In this document: positions 17,359 to 25,800 of the stretch, one piece after another
Layout: each line of letters opens with the position of its first letter
How positions within the stretch are numbered: the first letter of the stretch is position 1
DNA from: an uncultured Clostridia bacterium
Lineage (GTDB): Bacteria > Bacillota > Clostridia > Christensenellales > Borkfalkiaceae
Assembly: GCA_947589285.1 (NCBI GenBank)
Contig: CANPZV010000001.1
Span: forward strand, 20,622-84,621
Direction of reading: 5' to 3'
Length of the DNA stretch: 64,000 nt
Position numbers and translations under genes: made by a program
The notes under the pieces: generated by a model
What the model was told of the DNA's origin: nothing
The model's database searches: none
The model's input: only the letters and a program-made list of their open reading frames with translations

Positions 17359-18099
17359 ATGAAGGAATTTTTCAAATCGGTCACGCCCTTTGAATACTGC
17401 CTTTGGGGCGGGGGGATCCTCGCGATCGTCCTCTCCTTTTTCCTGTGTCATAATTCTGACTATCTGAACCTTGCGGGGTCGATATGGGGCTGTTCCTGCC
17501 TCATTCTGCTCGCCAAGGGCAACGTCGTCGGGCAGATCATGAGCGTCATCTTTTCTGCCTACTACGGCTATGTGTCCTTCACGACGAAGTACTACGGGGA
17601 GATGATCACCTACGTCGGCATGACCGCCCCCATCGCCCTCGCCGCCGTCGTGAGCTGGATCCGCCACCCCTTTCAGGGCAAAAAGACGGAGGTGGAGATC
17701 GCAAGCCCCTCCCTCGCAAAATATCTTGCCGTGCTTTCCCTCTCTTTGCCCGTCACGATCGCCTTCTTCTTCATTCTCCACGCCCTCGGCACGAACAACG
17801 TCGCGTGGAGCGCGGTCTCCGTCCTGACGAGCTTTGTCGCCGTCTGTCTCTCCTTTCTGCGCTCCCCCTACTACGCCGCCGCCTATGCGTGCAATGACGT
17901 CGTCCTCATCGTCCTTTGGTCGCTCGCCGCGGCTGCGGACAGGGAATACATCTCTCTCGTCGTCTGCTTTGCGGTGTTTCTCGCCGAGGACTGTTACGGC
18001 CTTCTGAATTGGCTGAAAATGCGCAGAAACCAAAAAAAGAACGGGGATAGCCCGTTCAAAGCGTCCGAAGGCGGAAACTCTTCGGAATATGGTTCTTGA
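17359..18099 (+). CDS. pnuC: PnuC-like nicotinamide riboside transporter, 246 aa
   Basis: Membrane protein with about seven helices. Recognisable PnuC stretches are VVGQIMSVIFSAYYGYVSFTTKYYGEM (about residues 55-80) and NDVVLIVLWSLAAAADREYISLVVCFAVFLAEDCYGLLNW near the end. PnuC facilitates uptake of nicotinamide riboside for NAD synthesis. The ATG at 17359 was preferred over 17332, which lies inside the terminator stem. The SD is weak. The 3' end overlaps the convergent rsmF gene by 44 bases. Confidence 0.8.
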   Translation: MKEFFKSVTPFEYCLWGGGILAIVLSFFLCHNSDYLNLAGSIWGCSCLILLAKGNVVGQIMSVIFSAYYGYVSFTTKYYGEMITYVGMTAPIALAAVVSWIRHPFQGKKTEVEIASPSLAKYLAVLSLSLPVTIAFFFILHALGTNNVAWSAVSVLTSFVAVCLSFLRSPYYAAAYACNDVVLIVLWSLAAAADREYISLVVCFAVFLAEDCYGLLNWLKMRRNQKKNGDSPFKASEGGNSSEYGS

Positions 18100-19432
18100 T
18101 CGTCCCGTTCACGGCCTTGCCGATGCCGAGCGGGTAGCCGTCGAGACACAGGACGCACCAGCCGTTTTCGGCCTCGCGGGAAAGCGTCTCACCGTGCAGA
18201 AATCTCCTCGTCTCCTCCTCGGAGAGGGCGATTTTTTTCTTTGCGCGGTCTCCGAAGGCGAGCGCGAGCGCGTGGGCGGGCTTGAAATTTTTGCCGTCCC
18301 ACTCGCCCAGCTCCACGCCGAGGCGGGACAGATACATGCCCGAAAGATCGGGCGTCCCGCGCGGGACGAGGCACATTCTGCCGTCGAGGAGGATATGGAT
18401 CTCGCCGCGGGGAACTTCCCCGAAGAGATCGGCGCAGAATGCGGAGAACGCCCGCTCCGCCGCGATGTTTTTGCGGACGGCAAAGGGTTTGACGCGTGGG
18501 CGGACCCCCTCCCCTGCCCCTCCCCCTGACGCAGGGGGAGGGCAAGAGACAGCCGCTCCCTCATTGCCCCCTCCAATGGAGGGGGGTAGGGGGGTGGGCG
18601 TTCTCTCAAACAACGCCATGAAGTGCCCCTCTCCCTTGAATTCATGCGGGTAGAGCTTGCGCTGTTCTTTGAGCGTAAAATCGGGGTGCCGCGCCAAAAA
18701 TTCCTCCACCTGCCATTCGTCCTCCTCCTCGGAGAAGGTGCAGGTGGAATAGATCAGCCGCCCGCCCGCGCAGACCGTCTCGGCGGCGCAGTCGAGGATC
18801 TTTTTCTGCCGCGCGGCGCACATCATGACGTTCTCCTCGCTCCATTCGGGAATGGCGTTCGGCTCCTTTTTGAACATTCCCTCGCCCGAACAAGGGGCGT
18901 CCGCGAGGACGAGATCGAAGTAGGCGGGGAACTTTTCCGCGATCTTTTCGGGGGAGGCGGAGACGACGGCGCAGTTCAAAATGCCCATGCGCTCCACGTT
19001 TTCGGAGAGGACGGCGGCGCGCCTGACGTCAACCTCATTGGCGATGAGGACGCCCTCGCCCCCCATTTTCTGCGCGATGTGCGTCGCCTTGCCGCCCGGG
19101 GCGGCGCAGAGGTCGAGGACGCGCCCGCGGCACGCTCCCGCAAGTTCCCCCACCTCCATTGCCGACGGCTCCTGCATATAATACAGCCCCATGAAGTGGT
19201 AGGGGTGTGCGCCGAGCCGTTCTCCCTCGGTGTAGAAGCCGCTCCCGCCGATCCGTTCGCCGAGGAGGAAGTCCTGCGGCGCGAGCTTGAGGAATTCCTC
19301 GGGGGAAAGTTTGAGCGTGTTGACGCGGATAGCCCGATAGGGCGGCTCCTTATAGGACGCCAAAAAGGCGGGGTAGTCGTCACCCAGCCTTTTTTGCATG
19401 CGCTGTAAAAACTTTTCGGGAAGAAAACACAT
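18056..19432 (-). CDS. RsmF/NOL1-NOP2-Sun type rRNA m5C methyltransferase, 458 aa
   Basis: SAM-dependent RNA cytosine-5 methyltransferase. It has an N-terminal domain (PPYRAIRVNTLKL), the SAM site VLDLCAAPGGKATHIAQKM (about residue 109), ADAPCSGEGMF with one catalytic Cys and YSTCTFSEEEDE with the second. A C-terminal RsmF/PUA-like domain runs from about residue 312. Between these domains, residues about 274-309 (18505-18610) are a Pro/Gly-rich stretch (PTPLPPSIGGG...PPPASGGGAGEG). It is encoded by the same G/C palindromic repeat that fills host spacers, inserted in frame. The ATG at 19432 lacks an SD; TTTAAT lies six bases upstream, so a leaderless start is possible. Confidence 0.9.
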   Translation of the reverse strand: MCFLPEKFLQRMQKRLGDDYPAFLASYKEPPYRAIRVNTLKLSPEEFLKLAPQDFLLGERIGGSGFYTEGERLGAHPYHFMGLYYMQEPSAMEVGELAGACRGRVLDLCAAPGGKATHIAQKMGGEGVLIANEVDVRRAAVLSENVERMGILNCAVVSASPEKIAEKFPAYFDLVLADAPCSGEGMFKKEPNAIPEWSEENVMMCAARQKKILDCAAETVCAGGRLIYSTCTFSEEEDEWQVEEFLARHPDFTLKEQRKLYPHEFKGEGHFMALFERTPTPLPPSIGGGNEGAAVSCPPPASGGGAGEGVRPRVKPFAVRKNIAAERAFSAFCADLFGEVPRGEIHILLDGRMCLVPRGTPDLSGMYLSRLGVELGEWDGKNFKPAHALALAFGDRAKKKIALSEEETRRFLHGETLSREAENGWCVLCLDGYPLGIGKAVNGTIKNHIPKSFRLRTL

Positions 19433-19719
19433 GATAGAATTAAAAATTACGTCATGGAAAGCGCAGCCGAACCATCGCCGCATTCTCCCTGCGGTGACCC
19501 ACCCTGCCCGCTCGCCGTGGGGGGAGTAAGAGCGGCACCCATGGAAGTAAGGCTTCCCCCTGTGGGGGGAAGCTGGCGAGCGGAGCGAGACTGATGAGGG
19601 GTGCTTCCAATCAGAATACCCCTCATCCGTCACGGCTATGCCGTGCCACCTTCCCCCCGAAGGGGGAAGGCTTTGCCTGCTCCCCTATGAGGGGCGACGA
19701 GAGAAATGCGGCGACCCCT
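19433..19719. repeat. Spacer with G/C repeats
   Basis: Contains 'gaagctggcgagcggagcg', 'gcttccaatcagaatacccc' and 'gatgaggggtgcttcc' units. The same 'gatgaggggtgcttcc' with its 'ccctcatccgtcacgg' partner recurs at 45955-46000. Confidence 0.65.
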
Positions 19720-20676
19720 TCAATCAATGGACATGGCAGAGCCGATCTGGTCGAGGGGAATGAACACCGCGCCCGCGCCCATGGCGTTCTGATAGCGCAC
19801 GCCGCCCGCGCCCCGCGCGATGTAGACGTTGCACTCCGAGGGGTGGGACGTGTACCGCCCGCCCGCCTCAAAGATGGCGCGGACGAGCTTCGTGGAGATC
19901 TCCACTTCGTCCTCGACGTCCTTGGAAAAGCAGAAGATCTTTCCCTCGAGCGTACCGCCCTTCTTGCGGCGGTTCATGTGCTTGTTGACGACGCGGTAAA
20001 ACGCCTCGTGCGCCTTGGCGTGGGCCTCCCGCTGGGATTCCTTCTCCGCGAGGTGGCGGTGCAGACCCTCCGAATCGGGGACGCGGATGCTGTAATTTTC
20101 GATCTTCCCCGCGCGGATGCCGTATTTTTCGATGAGTTGGGAGACGGTCAGTCCCTCCCGCTTGCAGAGGGCCTCGCAGACCTTCATCGTCGCGAAGGCG
20201 TCGTCGGCGGCGCGATGCGGCACGAATTCGACGCCAAGGGCCTCCGCCATGACGCCAAGCCCCACCTGACGCTCGAAGCTGTTCTCCGTATTCATCCAAA
20301 AGAACTGCGTGTCGTGCCAGCGGAAGCGGAAGGACGGGAGATGATACCGCTTTGTTTCGAGATTGAGATAATTGACGTCGTTGAGCGTCGCGTGGCCAAA
20401 GACGATCGCCTCCTTGTCCTCCAAGAGACGCTTGATCTTTTTGTAGGCCGCGGGGAAGGGCGGGTACTTTTTGAAGTCCTCATACGCATAGGGAAGCACG
20501 AGGCCCTCCTTGCCCTTCCTGTCCGTGAGGTGGAATTTTCCGCGCGGATCCATGAGGAGGTCGTTTTTTTCGAGCAACGCAAAATTCTCGTCCGTGACAA
20601 CATATCCGAACGCACACATTTTTGCTACATTTTTGAACACGCACGCGCATTCAATGTCGAAAAAAACGTACTTCAT
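19720..20676 (-). CDS. DnaQ-type 3'-5' exonuclease with BRCT-like C-terminus, 318 aa
   Basis: DEDD-family nuclease. ExoI sits in the N-terminal MKYVFFDIECA, ExoII around VFGHATLNDVNYLN (about residue 93) and ExoIII in PHRAADDAFAT (about 153-163). After a basic linker, residues about 230-318 resemble a BRCT domain (GKIFCFSKDVEDEVEISTKLVRAIFEAGGRYTSHPSECNVYIA), as in stand-alone epsilon-like exonucleases of Firmicutes. It probably trims 3' ends in repair. The start is ATG 20676; no SD is seen, and a structured repeat element ends about 15 bases upstream. Confidence 0.82.
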   Translation of the reverse strand: MKYVFFDIECACVFKNVAKMCAFGYVVTDENFALLEKNDLLMDPRGKFHLTDRKGKEGLVLPYAYEDFKKYPPFPAAYKKIKRLLEDKEAIVFGHATLNDVNYLNLETKRYHLPSFRFRWHDTQFFWMNTENSFERQVGLGVMAEALGVEFVPHRAADDAFATMKVCEALCKREGLTVSQLIEKYGIRAGKIENYSIRVPDSEGLHRHLAEKESQREAHAKAHEAFYRVVNKHMNRRKKGGTLEGKIFCFSKDVEDEVEISTKLVRAIFEAGGRYTSHPSECNVYIARGAGGVRYQNAMGAGAVFIPLDQIGSAMSID

Positions 20677-21204
20677 AGGACAAACAAGAGATTATTTCGA
20701 ACGATTTCTTTTGCTACGCAAAATAAATGCGTTCGAGGGGTCGGCGTTGTGCATTCCACAGCCCTGTCACCCCACGCACTATGCTTCCCTGAAAGTCATT
20801 GTGGTTCCCGTTGGGTACCAAATGGGGTCGCCCACGGCGGAAGTGAATTCCGCCTAAGGCAAGGAAGTGGGAATGACACCCCCTCAGTCACGCAAGGGCG
20901 CGTGACATCTCCCCTAAAAGGGGCAGCGAGGAGACTTCGTTCACGGGATCCTTCGCTACGCTCAGGATGACGCGAAGAGCGGGGCGACAAGGGGAAACTG
21001 CGTCATTCAGAGGTAGCGAAGCGACCGCCCCGTGCGCATTCTATTTTTGTCTAAGCACGGCACGAGCGCGAAGCGACCGAAGAATCCCGGAGAACGAAGT
21101 CCGTAGGTTTATGAGATGCTTCGGCTACGCCTCAGCATGAGCCGCGGCTTAGGATGAGCCTCTTCCTCTCATTCAAACGGAGCGACGGCCGCGGGGGCCA
21201 TGCT
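20677..21204. repeat. Repeat region, structured element copy C (inverted)
   Basis: From about 20693 to 20865 lies an inverted copy of the structured element. Its terminal hairpin here is intact and compact (ttcgaacgatttc ... gcgttcgagg), and the far end carries the ggcggaa/ttccgcc hairpin. Then come 'ccctcagtcacgcaagggcg' and 'ctcaggatgacgcg' units. No gene seen. Confidence 0.75.
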
Positions 21205-22485
21205 TCACGGTATGATCTTTTCCTTCCCGCCCATGTAGGGACGGAGAACTTCGGGGATCTCCACGCTGCCGTCGGCGCAGAGGTGATTCTCCACGAACGC
21301 GATGAGCATGCGGGGCGGAGCGACAACGGTGTTGTTGAGGGTGTGCGCATAGGCCGTCCCCTTGTCGCTCTTATAGCGGATGCCGAGCCGCCGCGCCTGC
21401 GCGTCCGTCAGATTGGAGCAGGACCCCACTTCAAAGTACTTCTTCTGGCGGGGAGACCACGCCTCGACGTCACAGCTCCTGTATTTGAGGTCGGCAAGGT
21501 CGCCCGAGCAGCATTCGAGCTGGCGCACGGGGATCCCCATGGAGACGAACAGCTCCACGGTGTACCGCCACAGCTTTTCATACCACGCCTCGCTCTCTTC
21601 GGGCTTGCAGATGACGATCATCTCCTGCTTTTCGAATTGATGGATGCGGTAGATGCCGCGCTCCTCGATGCCGTGCGCCCCCTTCTCCTTCCTGAAACAG
21701 GGGGAATAGCTCGTGAGCGTCAGGGGAAGCTGTTTTTCGTCCACGGTCTGGCCCATGAAGCGGCCGATCATGGAGTGTTCGCTCGTGCCGATGAGGTAGA
21801 GGTCCTCCCCCTCGATCTTGTACATCATGCCGTCCATTTCCTCGAAGCTCATGACGCCCGAGACGACGGAGGAGCGGATCATGAAGGGTGGGATGCAGTA
21901 GGTGAAGCCCTTGCCGATCATGAAGTCCCTCGCATAGCTCAGGACGGCGGAATGGAGGCGCGCAATGTCCCCCGTGAGGTAGTAGAAGCCCTGCCCGCTC
22001 GTGCGGCGCGCGCTGTCGATGTCGATGCCGCTGAGTTTTTCCAAGATATCGAGATGATAGGGGATCTCAAAATCGGGGACCTTGGGTTCGAGGAAGCGCA
22101 TGCGCTCGACGTTCTCGCTGTCGTCCTTGCCGATGGGCGTGTCCTTGGAGATGATGTTGGGAATGCGCATCATGACAGACTTCAATTCCTCGGCGATCTC
22201 CTCGGACTCCTTCTCGATGGCGGCGAGCCGCTCGGCGTCGGCGTTCACTTCGGCCTTGACCCTTTCGGCCTCCTCCGTCCTCTTCTCGCGCATGAGCTGC
22301 CCGATCTGTTTGGAGAGGCTGTTGCGGGCGGCGCGGAGCTTGTCCCCTTCCGTCTGGAGGGAACGCCTCTTCCCGTCGAGTTCCAACGCCCGATCGACGA
22401 GCGGAAGCTTGCGGTCCTGAAACTTCTTTTTGATGTTCTCACGCACGAGATCGGGATCGCTGCGGAGAAGGGCAATATCTATCAT
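21205..22485 (-). CDS. serS: Serine-tRNA ligase, 426 aa
   Basis: Class II synthetase. It starts MIDIALLRSDPDLVRENIKKKFQDR, with the long N-terminal antiparallel coiled coil (residues 30-100) that clamps the tRNA-Ser variable arm. Motif 2 is around FRKEKGAHGIEERGIYRIHQFEKQEM and motif 3 near the C-terminus is NNTVVAPPRMLIAFVENH. The length is standard. SD GAGGTGA before ATG 22485. It is driven by its own strong promoter, back to back with the P-type ATPase promoter. No T-box is present in the short leader. Confidence 0.97.
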   Translation of the reverse strand: MIDIALLRSDPDLVRENIKKKFQDRKLPLVDRALELDGKRRSLQTEGDKLRAARNSLSKQIGQLMREKRTEEAERVKAEVNADAERLAAIEKESEEIAEELKSVMMRIPNIISKDTPIGKDDSENVERMRFLEPKVPDFEIPYHLDILEKLSGIDIDSARRTSGQGFYYLTGDIARLHSAVLSYARDFMIGKGFTYCIPPFMIRSSVVSGVMSFEEMDGMMYKIEGEDLYLIGTSEHSMIGRFMGQTVDEKQLPLTLTSYSPCFRKEKGAHGIEERGIYRIHQFEKQEMIVICKPEESEAWYEKLWRYTVELFVSMGIPVRQLECCSGDLADLKYRSCDVEAWSPRQKKYFEVGSCSNLTDAQARRLGIRYKSDKGTAYAHTLNNTVVAPPRMLIAFVENHLCADGSVEIPEVLRPYMGGKEKIIP

Positions 22486-22513
22486 GGCACGGTCACCTCA
22501 TATCTTTTTTTAC

Positions 22514-22542
22514 ATTATACACTTTATTTTCGAAAATGGCAA
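22514..22542 (-). promoter_or_regulatory. Promoter of serS
   Basis: TTGCCA (22542-22537), 17-bp spacer, TATAAT (22519-22514) on the minus strand. Confidence 0.85.
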
Positions 22543-22561
22543 GGAGAATCGCCCGCAAGGT

Positions 22562-22590
22562 TTGACATTTTAGAGAATCGGGAGTATAAT
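22562..22590 (+). promoter_or_regulatory. Consensus promoter of the CtpE-like ATPase
   Basis: Perfect TTGACA (22562-22567), 17 bp, perfect TATAAT (22585-22590). SD GGAGGAG ends three bases before the ATG at 22624. Confidence 0.9.
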
Positions 22591-22623
22591 GTAGGCGAAC
22601 GTGAACAGAACACGGAGGAGACG

Positions 22624-25263
22624 ATGCGGCTATTTCACAAAAAAGCAGAACAACATGAGGAACCCGAGGTCCCTCCCGTCCCCGTCGCCGAGCCTGTGCG
22701 CGAGACGGAAAAGGTGGAGCAGCCCGACGATAAGCGCAGCTTTTCGGAGCGCATGCTCGACCACGGCGTGCAGGAGGACAACGAGGAAGAGAAGAAAAAG
22801 CGCAAGGCTCTCCTGAAAAAATTCAGGAGATCTAAGTCCATTCCGACGGATCCCCCCGAACGCTTCACGCCCGACCTCGACCAAGGCCTCACGCAGGAAC
22901 AGGTGGAACTCCGCTTCAACCAGTTCCTCTTTAACGACGTCAATAAAAAGTATTCCAAGTCCTACGCGAGCATTTTCGTGGGGAATATTTTCACGTTCTT
23001 CAACCTGCTCTGCGTCATCGCCGCCGCCGCGCTCATCTATGCGGGGGCGGGGCTTTCCCAGTTCCTCTTCGTCGCCATCTTCGCCATCAACCTCTTCATC
23101 GGCATCATCCAGGAGGTCCTCGCGAAGAAACAGATCGACAAACTGTCCGTCCTCGTCTCGTCCACCGTCAAGGCCATGCGCGGGGGGATAAAGCTCGAGA
23201 TCCCCGTCAATGAGATCGTCGTCGATGACGTCCTCATACTCGAGGCGGGCCAGCAGATCCCCGCCGACTGCGTCCTCGCGGAGGGCGTCGTGGAGTGCAA
23301 CGAATCCCTCTTGACGGGCGAATCGGTCCCCGTGAAGAAGGGCATCGGGGACATGATGTATGCGGGTTCCTTCGTCGCAAGCGGCTCCTGCAAGGTGCGC
23401 GTGGAAAAGGTCGGGCGGGGGACTTACCTCAACAGCCTCACTTCCCGCGCCAAGAAGTACAAGAAGCCGCGCTCGGAGATCATGAACTCCATTCATCTCT
23501 TCATCCGCGTCATCGCCGTCCTCATTCTCATCATCTCGACGATCACGATGTTCATCAGCTGGCACACGACGGGTGGGGATCTCCCCGCTTCGATCATCGC
23601 AACGGCCGCGGTCGTCATCGGCATGATCCCCTCGGGGCTGCTCCTGCTCACCTCCATCGCCATGGCGGCGGGCGTGAGGCGGCTCGCAAAGAAGCACACC
23701 CTCGTGCAGGACCTCTACTCCCTCGAGATGCTCGCCCGCGTTGACGTCCTCTGCCTCGACAAGACGGGCACGATCACCGACGGCAGGATGACGGTCAACG
23801 ACTGCATGATCCTGAACAACTACACCGACTATTCCCTCGAGGACGTCATGGGGAGCATGCTCCTCTCCCTCGAGGACAACAATCAGACCTCGATCGCGCT
23901 CGAGGCCCGCTTCGGCCACTCCAATGCCCTCCATGCGACGGCGAAGATCCCCTTCTCGTCCAAGAGGAAGCTCTCTGCCGTGACCTTCGGCGACGTCGGC
24001 ACGTTCGTCATGGGCGCGCCCGAATTCGTGCTTCGCCCCATGCCGCCCAAGATCGAAAAGATCGTCAAACAATACGCGCAATCGGGGCTTCGCGTCCTCA
24101 TGCTCGCCTATTCCCCCTCCCAGATCGCGGGGGAAAAGCTGCCCTCCCTCCTCCGCCCCATGGCGATCATCACGCTCGCGGACAACGTCCGTCCCGACGC
24201 CGTGGATACCATCAAGTGGTTCAAGGAGAACGACGTGGAGATCAAGATCATCTCGGGCGACAACCCCGTGACCGTCTCCGAAGTCGCCCGCCGCGTCGGC
24301 GTCAAGAACGCGAGCAATTACATCTCCCTCGACGGCCTGACCGAAGTCGAGGTACAGAACGTCGCGTCGCAATATACGGTGTTCGGCCGCGTCACCCCCG
24401 AGCAGAAGGCGATCTTGGTACAGGCCCTCAAAAAGCAGGGCGCGACCGTCGCCATGACGGGGGACGGCGTCAACGACATTCTCGCTTTGAAGGAGGCAGA
24501 CTGCGCGATCACCGTCGCCTCGGGCAGCGAGGCCGCGCGGAACGTCTCCCACCTCGTCCTCACCGACAACAACTTCCTCAATCTCCCCTCCGTCGTCTAT
24601 GAGGGGAGGCGGGTCATCAACAACATCAAGGCGTCCGCCGCCCTCTACATCACAAAGACGCTCTTCATCACCGTCCTTGCGATCCTGTGCGCGTGCCTGA
24701 GGGAGACCTACTTCTTCCAGCCCAACAACATGCTCCTCTTCGAGATCCTCGTGGCCGCATTCCCCTCCGCGGTCGTCACGATCTTCCAGCCGAATGCCGA
24801 AAAGGTCAAGGGAAAATTCATTCCGTTCGTCCTGTCGCGAAGTATCCCCGGGGCGTTGACGCTCATTCTGTGCGTGATGGCCGTCTATGGCGGCGTCAAG
24901 ATCTTCCCCCAATACTTCGGGAACATCAGCGACGAATACACCGTCATGATCAACGGCGTACTCACGACAAAGTCCTTCACCAACTGCCTGTTCACGCTGG
25001 CGATGACGTTCGGCGGGCTTGTCGTGCTGTACAGGATCCTGCAACCCTTCAATCTGCTCCGCATTGCCGTCTATGCGGTCTCGATCGGCGTGACGGTCCT
25101 GGTTTTCACGGTGCCCGTCCTCGGTGACCTCATCTACGAACCCTGGGACCAGATCTCCCTCGACATCACTAAGATCTTGTTCATGCTCGTCATCGTCCTC
25201 GCCGCCTTCCCCGTGTCGAACGCCCTCGTGAAGCTGTGCGACATGATGAACCCGTCCGAATGA
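22624..25263 (+). CDS. P-type cation ATPase, CtpE-like, 879 aa
   Basis: Complete P-type ATPase. A charged 100-residue N-terminus is followed by two helices, the actuator loop LLTGESVPVKKG (about residue 233), helix GMIPSGLLLLTS (about 335), the phosphorylation site DKTGTITDG (about 379), the hinge MTGDGVNDILALKEADCAI (about 614) and six C-terminal helices. The PSGLLLL membrane motif in place of PEGLP and the compact N-domain match the CtpE-like subgroup implicated in Ca2+ uptake in mycobacteria. The ion here is inferred only. The frame is open far upstream, but SD and promoter fix the start at 22624. A terminator follows at 25286. Confidence 0.9.
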   Translation: MRLFHKKAEQHEEPEVPPVPVAEPVRETEKVEQPDDKRSFSERMLDHGVQEDNEEEKKKRKALLKKFRRSKSIPTDPPERFTPDLDQGLTQEQVELRFNQFLFNDVNKKYSKSYASIFVGNIFTFFNLLCVIAAAALIYAGAGLSQFLFVAIFAINLFIGIIQEVLAKKQIDKLSVLVSSTVKAMRGGIKLEIPVNEIVVDDVLILEAGQQIPADCVLAEGVVECNESLLTGESVPVKKGIGDMMYAGSFVASGSCKVRVEKVGRGTYLNSLTSRAKKYKKPRSEIMNSIHLFIRVIAVLILIISTITMFISWHTTGGDLPASIIATAAVVIGMIPSGLLLLTSIAMAAGVRRLAKKHTLVQDLYSLEMLARVDVLCLDKTGTITDGRMTVNDCMILNNYTDYSLEDVMGSMLLSLEDNNQTSIALEARFGHSNALHATAKIPFSSKRKLSAVTFGDVGTFVMGAPEFVLRPMPPKIEKIVKQYAQSGLRVLMLAYSPSQIAGEKLPSLLRPMAIITLADNVRPDAVDTIKWFKENDVEIKIISGDNPVTVSEVARRVGVKNASNYISLDGLTEVEVQNVASQYTVFGRVTPEQKAILVQALKKQGATVAMTGDGVNDILALKEADCAITVASGSEAARNVSHLVLTDNNFLNLPSVVYEGRRVINNIKASAALYITKTLFITVLAILCACLRETYFFQPNNMLLFEILVAAFPSAVVTIFQPNAEKVKGKFIPFVLSRSIPGALTLILCVMAVYGGVKIFPQYFGNISDEYTVMINGVLTTKSFTNCLFTLAMTFGGLVVLYRILQPFNLLRIAVYAVSIGVTVLVFTVPVLGDLIYEPWDQISLDITKILFMLVIVLAAFPVSNALVKLCDMMNPSE

Positions 25264-25285
25264 CGCTTTCACGGTCCCGAACCGC

Positions 25286-25311
25286 AAGGCCCCTCCCCAA
25301 GGGGCCTTTTT
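25286..25311 (+). terminator. Rho-independent terminator
   Basis: AAGGCCCC-tcccca-GGGGCCTT stem followed by TTTTT closes the CtpE-like ATPase gene. Confidence 0.88.
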
Positions 25312-25319
25312 CATTGAAG

Positions 25320-25740
25320 ATCGAGCGCGGCGGGACGCATGTCCCGCCGCGCTCATGTTGGGGCCATACGGGGCCAAGGAATTCTCTCGATTTAATTAAA
25401 AATTAAAAATTGAAAATTAAAAATTGCGGCGGGGGATAATTAAGAACGAACCCCCACCCCAACCCTCGGTTACGGCGGCAGGGACCGCCGTAACGCCATC
25501 GGCGAGGCCACGCCTCATGTCGCGTCGCAGCTCACAGCCCACAGGGCTGTTGAGCAGAACTGCGCCGCTCCACCCTTTCCAAGGGGGCAGGCGGGAAAGC
25601 GCGAAATCGCGCCTCCCCCCTTATACATGAGGGGGGAGGGCAGGGAAGGGGGTGCCTTCCCGCTCCCCCTATAAATGACGACGAGAAAATAAAATTATAC
25701 ATTGTGAAATTTATAAAATTTAATTTATCATGGGGCATTT
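25320..25740. repeat. Composite repeat region
   Basis: Contains the GAGCGCGGCGGGA hairpin (25323-25354), an AAAATT-rich tract (25389-25426), the composite repeat 'gaacccccaccccaaccc', an embedded unit 'ggttacggcggcaggg' (25464-25570) and 'ccccccttatacatgagg'. The same order recurs at 41238-41400 without the embedded unit. No gene. Confidence 0.8.
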
Positions 25741-25742
25741 CC

Positions 25743-25771
25743 TTGACGGGAGCCATAATATTTAGTATAAT
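25743..25771 (+). promoter_or_regulatory. Promoter of the repeat lipoprotein
   Basis: TTGACG (25743-25748), 17 bp, TATAAT (25766-25771). Confidence 0.82.
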
Positions 25772-25800
25772 TACATCAATTCATGCAATAGAGGTGCATC

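Noticed and set aside
22630..25377. A 915-codon open frame on the minus strand opposite the CtpE-like ATPase
   Set aside because: Its translation is Asp/Arg/Gly-rich low-complexity sequence typical of the antisense of GC-rich genes, and the plus strand has all P-type ATPase motifs, promoter and SD.
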